A stretch of 64,000 nt of DNA from NCBI GenBank assembly GCA_029964075.1, contig CM057147.1, positions 26,743,513 to 26,807,512 on the forward strand, in the 5' to 3' direction. A program made the translations under genes and the position numbers. Under the pieces are notes generated by a model, which was not told the DNA's origin, made no database searches, and saw only the letters and a program-made list of their open reading frames with translations. This document shows positions 48,501 to 60,500 of this stretch, one piece after another (position 1 is the stretch's first letter; each line of letters begins with the position of its first letter). Source of the DNA: Patiria pectinifera. Its lineage: Eukaryota; Echinodermata; Asteroidea; Valvatida; Asterinidae.

Positions 48501-51500
48501 TATCTAGAAATCTTGTTATCCTCCGTAACCCTAACCCCCTTGAGTGATTTACTAGAAACCTTCCTCATTCTTGCAAAATCCAAAAACATGTGGGAGCTCA
48601 CACACCCAAACTGTTGGACTCTGATTATGGTGGTATGCCTAACCCCATGTAAAGCATAATCAGTTTATAAGTGCGGTACTCACTCCAACAGATTCCAACA
48701 AAACATGCAGTTGGATTTTGAAGGGTTGCGGGGTTAGGGTTAATCTTACACTGTGCAGTAAATCAGTGACACAAGCATTAATTGTTCAGTAAAGTTGCTG
48801 GGCCACACTGTCCTGAACCAAACTAATACAAAGTCAGATGTTGAATTCAGGCAGATTTGGTTTAGGTATAGATGGTAAATACTGATGACATGTTTTGTTG
48901 ATAACAGTTGATGAATTAGTGGATGTAAGTGTGTTTTTTTCCAATCAGGAAACAGACACAAAGAAGAAGAAGAAAGACAAGACTAAAGCAGACCCCCTTC
49001 ACGAGGTAATTAAAATTGATTGTAATTTAGGGGCCATAATTCTCTTCTGAATAATTGTGAGCAGTATGCCCAAGTGGTTAGTCCTCTTGACTTGTGTTAA
49101 CCCTAACCCTCCAGGGTATTTTTTTACCCCATTCAGCTGGAGGATGACGCAGGATTCCAGGAGTTCAAGGAGGCTCATCAAGTCCGCAGCAAGAAACCCC
49201 TGTGGAGCAATGACGCCACAGTGACTGACCCTCGCACCACAGGTCAAGGGTTAAAGGTCAAAGGCAACAAGAGTAAGGATGTCAGCAGGGCAGCTGAAGG
49301 TACTCGTGCTCGTTAATTTTTGTCCACTGTTGAGTTTGAAATACAGGCCAAAAATACCCATTGTTTGCCTGCGACCTATATTTTTGTTCGGTGATTTTCC
49401 CTTTTTTCATATTGAGTTTTGCTCTTTGCTGGCTTACTTCATAAAAACTGTACACCCAGTGCTGTTGAAGGGCTTGTGAGAAAAAAATTCACAAGCTTAC
49501 TTGGGTGGGATTTGGTGCAGTTACTGGTGCAGGTGTTTTACCACTCCACCACCAGTTTGCCAGGGTCGGCTCGCTGGTTCGAGTTTGATGTAGTAAAGGG
49601 TACCACAGCCAAACTTTTTATTAGATAAGCCAATTATAACACTTTTACTTTTGCATTTCTCCGATGCAGATTCCATCTTATAACATAGATTTTCCCTTTG
49701 TTAGCAAGTTTTTGAAGGATGTCCTTATGGATAATTCCTGGGGCTACATCATGCATCAAAGGTTAATTTGACACTAAAATGTTTTATAATTTTTTCAATG
49801 CGACCTGTAAAAATACTTGGCATGGTGAAAGTATTCATACTTCGGATTTGTCCTGTCACATAAAAGCCCAGGTGAGCTCTTTCCAGTACTGGTTTTTAGG
49901 TTGTTTTTTTTTCCAAAACCACCAAGTTGATATTTTAAATTGCACTTTCCTTGTTGACTCTACATAGTCTCAGAAGATGACACGTCTTCAGATGAGGATG
50001 CTGAGATGGATGAAGATGATGATGAGGAGGAGGCGGTGGAGGAAGAGGAAGATGCGACAAGTAAAGAAGCAAATAAACCAGTCTCAGACATGGAGGTGAG
50101 TACGGTTGTCTTGAAGATCGGCAAATTGCATGTTGACTGAAACATCTTGAATGGGATCGGGCACTTTGCGCGGAGAGGACAACTTCGTAGGGGTAGTAGC
50201 AGTGTTGTGGTAGAGTCTATGACAGTTGTGGTCACAAATAAATCACAAGTCCAGTCACCAGTAACAAATTTAAGCAAATATCAAACAAATTGATAAATTG
50301 TGATAGACTTGTGAGGACTTGTGAGGACTTGCGAGGACTCGTGAGGTCTCGTGAGGTCTTGTGAGGACTTGTGAGGTCTCGTGAGGACTTGTGAGGTCTC
50401 GTGAGGACTTGTGGTGGATTTGTGAGAACTTGTTATGACTTTTGAGGACTTGTGATGACTTGTGAGGACTTTGATGGACTTGTGATGGACTTGTGAGACT
50501 TGTTGTGGACTTCTGATGGACTTGTGGGGGACTTGTGATGGTCTCAGCTACAACATTTCAATATGCTCTGACCATCAGGTTCATGATTGAATCATCAAGT
50601 TAATACTCCATGTTAATACTCCATAAGATCAAGCTTCACTTTTTAAGCTTGTCAGTTCACATGGTCTTTCAGCTTCAATTATTGTACCAAGCAGCATTGT
50701 GCACTGAAATCATATTTATCATTCTTACATTTGAATCTCAATTTGTAGTATCTGCGAAGCAAGATCGTGAAGAAAGCAGCTCCCATCGACACAAACAGCG
50801 ATACTGATAGTGACACGGACAGTGACGCAGATAGTGATGCAGACAGTGGGAAAGACTCATTATCTGAAGATGAAGAGAAAACAACCGAGAAAGAAAAACC
50901 TCAGATGCAAACACAGGAAACACCGAAGGTAAAATAAGATTCAATTATTTCTTTGTAAAAAACATTAACCATCGATACCATGCAATAATAATGTCATGCC
51001 TTTTTTTTGGGCTATGCAATCTTGAAGCATCTTCCTTGATTAAAATGTATACACATTATGATTTTTTGGTCTAGTATAGGGCTGCTAAGCTCATTAAGAA
51101 TAAAAGGGGGGGATACTTTATGTCATTGAAATTTTTTTAAGCGTGTGGTGGTCGAATTCCCAAGGGATACAATTTTGAACTTGAAGCCCTTACAGCTTGA
51201 GACTTAATAGGGATGTCCATAACCATAGGACGCATTGTTCCCTCTTTTTTTGGTACATAGACAAAGCTAATGAAAGCGGTGAAGAAAGAGGACAAGTTTG
51301 ATCGCGGTCAGTACGTGCTCAAGATGAGAGGTGTGCCCTTCAGTGTCAAAGAGGTAAGGACTGCTTCAGGTTGACATTCTGGAGGCACACTGAACCAAAT
51401 AGTATTAAGAGCCACTTCAGTAATCACAATAGATTTTTGGTTTCAGACAGAAAAGGTCATTATTACAGAGGTTAAGTTTCAAGTTTTTTCACGACTGTGT

Positions 51501-54500
51501 ACGCCTAACTCCCACTTTACGTTATGGATATGCGCATGGACATCACCAAAGTTTGTGTTGAGAACACGCGTTTAGGTAAGGAATGTTGGCGTTCCTCGTA
51601 ATGTGAAGAAAAGGGAGAAATCTCTTCATTTCTCACGCATGCAAAATGTTAAAGACTGATAATGAAGTTTGCTAATAGCAGTAGTATTTTTTCAACATTT
51701 TTAAAAAGGTTGGCGTACACAGATTCTTTTAAATGCCCGCTTCATATCAGTTCTGTTCCGCGTACACTAACAATCTCAGGCTGTGCTCCGTGGTCATATA
51801 TGGGTCGATGTGGCCGGCAGCCATAGGCGCCTTTACATGCCTTCGGCTTGACCACGTTGTAGCCGCGTCCTTCACAATTCAGCTTCTCAGCTGCCAGTAA
51901 GGATGATTAGCCCCCAAATTATTATAATTATTATTATTACTAGCAAGAACACAATGCTTCCAGTACACGTTGCCGTACACGTTAAGCAAAAGCGTAACTT
52001 AACCTCTTCAGTATTTCATTGATAAGACTGGAGCCCTCAATCTTTGATTGTAGTAGATACTGTTTCAAACATCAAATTTTTCTCGTACTTAAACCAAATC
52101 TGTACATTAATTGGATTCATCACGACTCCGGAATGCCAGTCTGGAACTAGTGTAAGCCTACATCACATCTTTTATCAATGAATGTAATCCGTGCTGTCCA
52201 GTCTAGTAATGGCCTTCCTTTTGCAAAATAATTTTTTCAAAATTTCATTGTATTTTTTTCCCAGAATGACATCAGAGTTTTCTTTGCCCCGATTGCAATC
52301 AAGGCCATCCGTATTCCCCTGAACGAGAAGAAACAAAGAACGGGTAGGGAAAAGAGTTCACAATGAATCTCATTATGAAAGTCTTCTTTTTTTAAAAATA
52401 TTTACTGATATTTTTCATCGTGCCAAAATTTTCTCAGGCAGTTGGAATTGTCAGATTGAGCCCTGGGCCCAATTTCATAGCGCTGCTTAACAGCCGACTT
52501 TGTGCTTACCGAGCCTCCATCTATTTCATAGGGACCGTTAAGCAGTAAGCACAGCAAAAGCAGGCTTAACCTCGGAAGAAAACTTTGCTTAAATCAGTGA
52601 CGTTACAATAGAAATCTCCATGCGCGCGCAACTGTAAGCACATTCACGGCATAAAATAGTGCTTAAGAAGCAGCATGATTTTCTGCTATAGTAAGCACAA
52701 CTTTTCTGCTTACTGTTAAGCAGTGCTATGAAATTGGGCCCTGATCATTAATGACATTTTCACTTCCTCTTCTTTGCCTCTTTTCTTACAGGGATGGCAT
52801 TTGTGGAGTTGACCACAGAAGCAGATCTTGTCCAAGCCTTGAAGAGAAATAAAGATTATATGGGTAAGAAATCCAGAAGCCAAAAAATTGATAAAGGTTA
52901 AATACAAACATACAAAGGGGTCAAAGGTCAAGGAAAGGTCATCAGGGACATTTAATCCTAACTCCTAGGGTGTGTGTAAAATCATTTTAAAATTATGGCA
53001 TTCAGGAATGTTAGGATAATGAAGAAAAAAAATCTTACATGTATTAGGTCCAACATTTGTCAGCTGATTTTAACATGGACCGTACTTTAAAGTTACTGTT
53101 TTCAAAGTGTTTTGTGGTTTTATATCTCTCTGTAGGTAAACGTTATATAGAACTGTTCAGAGATGAGTGGAACCAGGGAGGACAGCAGGGTACCAGGGAA
53201 CGTGAGGCACCATGGGCAAAGCAGGTCAGTCAGTGACATTCAATATTGTAAATATTTTCTGTCGGAGATCAAGACTCAGATTTTGTGTTCACGATTAAGA
53301 CCATGAAATTTTCAACCCAGGACTAACATGTGGATTGGGTTTTCAGTTCCTACCTGATTCCATGGCTTTCCCTTGAATATACTTTCAGTATTTTCCTCCC
53401 ACCTCAGAAAAACTAAACATTTCTTCATCTTCGCCTTCTAGGTACTTTATGCTTCAGAGCTACAGTGCCTGTGCACTTCTGAAGAATCCTTAGTTTCATT
53501 TAAAGGAAGAATTTTACAGCCCCTGAATAAATCCCTGTTATCTGATTGGCTTGTTGTTGATCATGTGTCAGTGAATTATTCTTCCCAATGCACAGGGCAG
53601 CTGCACGGCTAAAATTGACATTCCATCGCACGGTAAAAAGAAGTTCTATTGCATAGTCACACGTTTGGCGGCTCTGAACAATCAGATGAGTGGGATTTAT
53701 TCAGATGTTGTATAAAACAAATAATGAATGTTTCACATTCCGGAAAGAATAATTTCATGAGGTGACAGATGGAATGTTCCATTCCACTAGGCTTCGTCTC
53801 ATGGAATGGAACATGCATTGGTCACCTCATGAAATTATTCTTACCATTGCATTCACAAACATTCATTATTTGTATATTAAGATAAGATAATAAAATTAAA
53901 CAAAATACCAAGTTAAGACCAAGACAGAGACCTTGATTTTTGAATCCAAACATCAGACTGAAACGGCAAAAACAACACATAAATTATTTGTCCCTGCACC
54001 AACTTCATTTTTTTTCTCCATATTTCATATTTCCTGTATTGCAGGCAGCCGAGTTGGAAAGCTCTGACGAGCCCATAGGAGAGGTGAATACAAGCCACTA
54101 TTTCATTTTTATCAAAACAGGACTTCCGTTGGCTGTAGATTTTGTATTCAGCCATTATTATTGCTCTGAAATTGCCAGAATAATGCATGGTACACGGACT
54201 TGTTTTTATCTGTTTAATTTATTGCCAAATTATCATATTTCATTTTCTGCATTTTGTTGTTTGACACACAGACTGGAAGATTATTTGTTCGGAATCTGCC
54301 CTACGTTTGCCAAGAGGAAGACTTGGAAACACTCTTCAGCAAATATGGTATGCTAAAACGTGGTGTTGGGTTTTAAATTTGGAAGATCTCTTTATGTTTA
54401 CTTAGCTAATTGAGTTGTTTAGCAGCTGCCTTTCTTGACATTGATCCTAACCGCTTAGGCCCTTTTTTGCTAGAAACCATCCTCAATCCTGCCAAATCGG

Positions 54501-57500
54501 ACCAATTGCCACCATGTAAAAATTGGATGCAGCCTCAATTCTCCAAAATCATCCGTTATTTCTTGAATTTGTTCAGTGGAGGGGTGACCATTGCCTCAAT
54601 CCTTCAAAATCCTCCAACAATCACTGTTAATACATTGAGGCAATACGGATGGCATCCAGTAAAACGTGGGCCTCTATTATGCATGCCTGAACATAAACAA
54701 TGCAGGTTCAGCCTATACGACCTCGAAAAATGCATCCTCAATATTTAACCAACACTTTTTTGCCGTTCAGCCTCAATCCTCCAAAACTGGCTGGGTGATT
54801 TTGGAAGATTGAGGAGGGTTAGGGTGAATACCATCTCACGTTCCCTATTGAGGGGGATAGACAAAGTGCCAAATTCATGGGATGGCAATACTCACAAGTA
54901 CATTGAAGAGGAAAGAGAAATTATTCTTAGTGAATACAAAATTAGCCCACATTTTACAGTGACATATATTTCTTTTGAGTTTCTCATCTGATTGTGTTTT
55001 GCACAGTTATCTTGATCTTGATTTTGTTGCATAGCAATATTTGCAGCCTCCCTGCTGTTTGTTTTACAATATCTCCTTTATTTCAGGCCCACTGACTGAG
55101 GTGAATCTCCCCATCGATCCACTGACCAAGAAGATCAAAGGTTTTGCTTTCATCACCTTCATGATGCCTGAGCACGCAGTCAAGGCCTTCACTGACCTGG
55201 ATGGCAAGACGTTTCAGGTCAGTCGCGCTTCCTCATTGTTGATCTTGAAGAGATTATCATGATGAAATGCCTTTACATTATTCACACAGTTCAGAAGTTA
55301 ATCCTATTATCTTTCGACTTTTCTCCAGATTTTGCTGTAGTAAGTAAAGTCTGTCGCAAGCCAATATGGCCCATCAGGCCAGCGTTTATCTCTGGTTTCA
55401 GTAGCATGAAACAACTGAGAATATTTCTGTTCCCCCTGGAACTAGTCCATCGCAGGTTACTTCCCCAGGTAATGCCGGTACCCATTTATACTCCTGGGTG
55501 GAGAGAGGCAAGTGGGGTGAAGTGGCTTGCCCAAGGACACAACTTATGGCCTGCAGTTGGATTGGGACCCCTGACCCTCTGATCATGAGGCACCAACCCT
55601 AGCCACTACGCCACACTCCCCCTGTTGGTGTAGTAGCTGTGCAGATTTAATTGTGGAAAATTTAATCATTAATGAATAAATAACGTATTTCACAGGAATT
55701 GTTGAAAAACCAGAAAAAAATCCTTCAAAGGCCCCAAAAGTCCAGTAATTTGTTTGTCCTTGAATAAGTGTGGAAAGTTGTTAGGTACCTTATTACAATC
55801 AGTCTCCTGGAAAAATCACCAGTGTCTTTCTCTCCTGCAACACTGAAGGGGAGGCTTCTTCACATTCTGCCTGGCAAGGAGAAGAAGACTGCGGAGGCAG
55901 ACGGCGGAGATAGAGAGGGATCATCTTACAAGAACCAGAAGAAAGCCAAGGAGAAAGCAAGAAGTGGGAGGTACAGTAGGGCAGAAGATGTAATTGAGAT
56001 GTACACAAGTCATTCACAAAGTCCATCACAAAGTCACTCACAAGTCCATCATTAGTCAATTATGAGTCTATTACTAGTCAAATCACATGTCAATCACATG
56101 TCCACAACAAGTCCATCATAAGTCTATCACAAGTCAAATCTCAAGGTAATCACAAATTCTGTCACAGTTCAATCATAATTCTATCACAAGTCAATCACAA
56201 GTTACTCACAAGTCAGTCATAATTTAATCACAAGTCAGTCACAAGTCAAAGCTTAGGTAAATCACAAGTCAGTCACAAGTCAATCACAATTCAGTGACAA
56301 GTCAACACAATTCAATCATAGTTATATCACAAGTCAATCACAAGTTAATGACAAGTCAATCATAATTCAATCACAGGTCAATCACAAGTCAGTCACAAGT
56401 CCAATCACAAGTAACAAGTCCATCACAAGTCAATCACAAGTCAGTCACAATTCAATCACAAGCCAGTCAAAAGGTCAGGTCAGGTCTCAAGTAACAAAGA
56501 TTGAATAATATCAAATGTATGCCTCTGCCGCTTCTCTTTTGGATAGTTTTTGTGACTTGACTTGTAACTTGATGGTTTGTGATGACTTGTGATGGTTTGT
56601 GATTGCTTGTGACGGTCTGTGATGACTTGTGATAACTTGTGATAACTTGATTTCAACTATGCAATAGGATTATTTACACACCTCATATGTAACCCTTACT
56701 TCCTGGGTGTTTTAAACTAAAAATCTTTCAGAATCTTCCAAAATCCACCACTGTTGATGAACCCAAGGTAGTCTTTTATGTTTATATTTCTTAAGGCATC
56801 CAGTCCCATGCACTTCCTTCCTCAATCCTGGCAAATTCTTTGAAAGTACTGGTGGATTTTGGAGAATTGAGAAGGGTAAGGGTAAATAAAGAGTTTTCAT
56901 CCAAATCACATTTGTTTTGATTGATACACATCTATTCACACTGCCAGGAAATTACAAGCTTTCTTCTTTTCCTCTATTTTTTGAATAATTAGTTCTCACA
57001 ACTGGAATTCCCTGTTCATCGGATCGGATGCCGTAGCAGAAGCCATCGCCCAGAAATACCAGACGACAAAAAGCCAAGTCCTAGACACTGTAAGCATCTA
57101 CATGTATTCTTCATTGTTTCATTATTTAGTTCACTGGTTCATTAACCTATGAGTGACCACTGATCAAATTTTTTCAAGTTTAAAGCACATATTATTTCCT
57201 AGCTTTTTGACAAATTTGTGAGGTTTTCTGGCAAAATGAGCCGGAACTGGGCACAGGCCATAGTGGAGCAAATGCAAAAAAAATGAATGGGGGTAATTTT
57301 TTTTATTTTTTTTTATTTTCAGATTTATGCATATTTGTAATTTTTGATATGTCTGCTACACATATGTTCAAGATATAGTATAAAATATATTGAATAAAAG
57401 TGTTTTTAAGGAAAAGACAATTGGCATCTTTCATTTTTGCGAAAACATGCCATTTTTGTAAACAGCCATAACTTGTCAACGAAATGCCAGATTGAAGTAC

Positions 57501-60500
57501 TACAACAAGTATTGCCTGGAGTATTTTATTCTCTTTCCTAATACCAGCAAACCCTCCTTTCGACCTCTGCCCAGTTCTGTCTCATTTTGCCAGAACGCGT
57601 CACAATTTGTGATTTTGTTACAAATTCTACATTTCAAACAAAACATCATGATGTAAATTGGTATCTTTTCCCAAGTTCTATACCAAAACTGTAAGGTTGG
57701 AAAATGTTGAAAAAGGACAAAAATTCAGAATCTATTATTGAAATTCTTTAATGTTCACACACCCTAGCAGGGTTAGGTTTATATTTATGATATTTGTTTT
57801 TTATTTCTACCCCAGGAGACAGGCCGGAGTCTAGCTGTCCGGATGGCCCTTGGTGAGACACAAATCGTGGCTGAGACCAGACAGTTTCTCCTGGATAACG
57901 GTGTAGCGCTGGACTCATTCAGTCAAGTAAGTGTAAATTTAAAGCAGTTTAAATGCCTGAAAATAATTTAACTCACAAATTTCACTTCAAAAATTAAAAC
58001 AATGTGGCTGATATATGTACATATTCAATTTTGTGAAATTTCTCTCGTCATTCAAATTTAATTTTTTTTTTTTATGAAAGAGCCAAGGAAGACATTTAAC
58101 AAGGACTGGAACTCTGAAAATTCTGTCACGAGTAAAATAATTTACTTTAAAAAAAAAAAATTTCATTTACTTCAAAGACTAAACTGTGAGTGTCTTGTAT
58201 CGACCTTGATTAATTGTGAATTACATGGTCTATAACGATCACGATTGGCTCGGAATATAGGTCATATTCAGTCGCTACGTCCAACTTACGTATGATTGCG
58301 CAAGTTACGCCATAAAGTTTTGTGCAAGTCGTGGACTGACGCACTTTGAAATTTTCATGAAATAACTGAAATGTTGCACAGCGGGAAATGTTGTGCAATT
58401 TACGCAATAAATTGTGGCGCAAGTGGTGTTACGTCATTGCGTAAAGCTTCCTGAAATCGGGTGCAGCTGTTGTGAGCAAATTGTGCCTCAGAAGTAAGCC
58501 TGCTCTAAACTTTGCTGGTAACATACAGTCTCTTTAAATGGTGAATAACAGACGCTGTTAGCAAAACCTTGCACTCTTCACAGTACCATAGAATTAGACC
58601 CTGCTGTTTGGTTTGAGTGTTGTCAGGTAAATTGGACCTTTTTGTTAAATTTCTGAAAATGTTTTCTTTTCCCAGCCGTCCGGTTCAAGAAGCAAGACCG
58701 TCGTCCTAGTCAAGAACCTCCCTGCAGGTACCCAAGACACAGAGCTCAGGGACCTGTTTACCAGCCACGGTAGTCTAGGGAGGGTCGTCCTACCCCCAGC
58801 CGGGGTGACAGCAATCGTGGAGTTCATTGAACCAACGGAGGCCAGGGCTGCGTTCTTCAAGCTGGCCTACACTAAGGTCTGTTGACAGTATCTTGCTTTG
58901 TAAACATTGTTTGATACTGCTTTTTATCATCACGTCAAGCCACAAAACAAGCAGAGAAATTGACTGGACTTGAAACCGAGACCTCTTGAGCACTATGCCA
59001 GCATTCTACCAACTCAATTCTCCATGTTGGCTGTCCACTGTTTGTCAATGTTCTCGCTTAACCCTAACTCCCTAGGCTTTTTGGCTAGGATGCAATCTCA
59101 ATTCTGCAAAATCCTCCAACTGCCAAAATTGTCAAAATTGCATACAGCCTCAACCCTGCAAAGTCCTCCGTTCTTGAATGTGGCCCTTAGAGGGATGACC
59201 ACTGTCTCAATCCTGCAAAATCCTCCAGCAATCACTGTCAATATGCTGAGGCAGAGCCAGTGACATCCTGGAGCAGTGCGGAGGATTTCAAGTATAATAT
59301 AGGCCTAAATTTATGCACGGCTGAGCATAAACAACACAAGGTTTGGCCCAAGACCTTGACACAGTGCATCCTCCAAAATCAGCCACACATTTTTGTCATA
59401 GCTTCAATCCTGCAAAATCCTCCATTTTGCAAAGAGGATTTTGGGGGATTTAGGAGGTTAGAGTTCAAGGTGCACTAGTCAAGAGCCATGATACCCATTT
59501 GTGCCAACATTAGCTGTGCTGCAAACCTGGGAAATGTTAATCGGGGATCGTTCAATGAGGATACAGTATTATAGTTCAAATCATTAAGAGAAGTAGAAGG
59601 GCAAACGGTCGAAGTTTAGTTTTAATAAATATGAGGAAAAGAATTTTCTGCAACACAACATATGCTCAAGTAGTGTCGGTCACTGGACATAAATTCTATA
59701 TTTACTACATATGCAAGAAAATGAGGAAATTTGGTTGAAAATCCGGTGATATTAAATCTTGAACTTAAACAGCTGACCTTTTTTATCCAGTTCCACCATG
59801 TTCCCTTGTACCTGGAGTGGGCACCAGTCAACGTTTTCAAGTCAGAGGCCTTGTCAGACCCCGCAGCAGACGACACAAAGGGTGACAGACAGAGTGAGGA
59901 ACACACACAAGAGGAGACTGAGCACAGAACAGAAGCCAATCAGCCTGATGCCGAGAACAAAAGCAATAGTAAGTCTGGTTTCCCAGGTATCTCTTTGTTT
60001 CTGTGCTGTATTTTGTATTGTGGCTCTATAAGTTAGCAACAGGAACCATGTTCCAACCTGAAAAAAATTACTTTTGTCAGTTTTCAGGCTTAGTTGTTAT
60101 TCATAAATGTACATATAAGTAAAGGTCCTGTGAACAGCACTATGCAACAGGGCAATTCCACGGTTTCTCATGTTACATTTTTAATGTACTTTTGAGTTTC
60201 CTTGGGCTGTAATTACCTTACTGAAAAGGTTTAATAACTGTTATCCCCATGGTAGATAGAGTAGACCTAGACCTACCTAAGCACCAAAGATGACATCCAG
60301 AAAAATGTGTTATGTATGATAAACAAGACACACAAAATCGTAACGTGAGTAACCGTGGAATTGCCCAACAGTATGTATGTATGCGTTCACCTTCAAAATT
60401 CCACAAGTTGTTTGTTGCCATGCCCTCTCACCCCTGTTGTATATTGACAATCAAGCAAAATAAATGAAAAGCAGAAGACAAAATTTAAATTTACAAATCT

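Noticed and set aside
50770-50850. GATAGTGACACGGACAGTGAC tandem in RBM19 exon 7 as a microsatellite
   Set aside because: It is in frame, encodes a Ser/Asp/Thr acidic linker expected at this position, and is flanked by valid splice sites.
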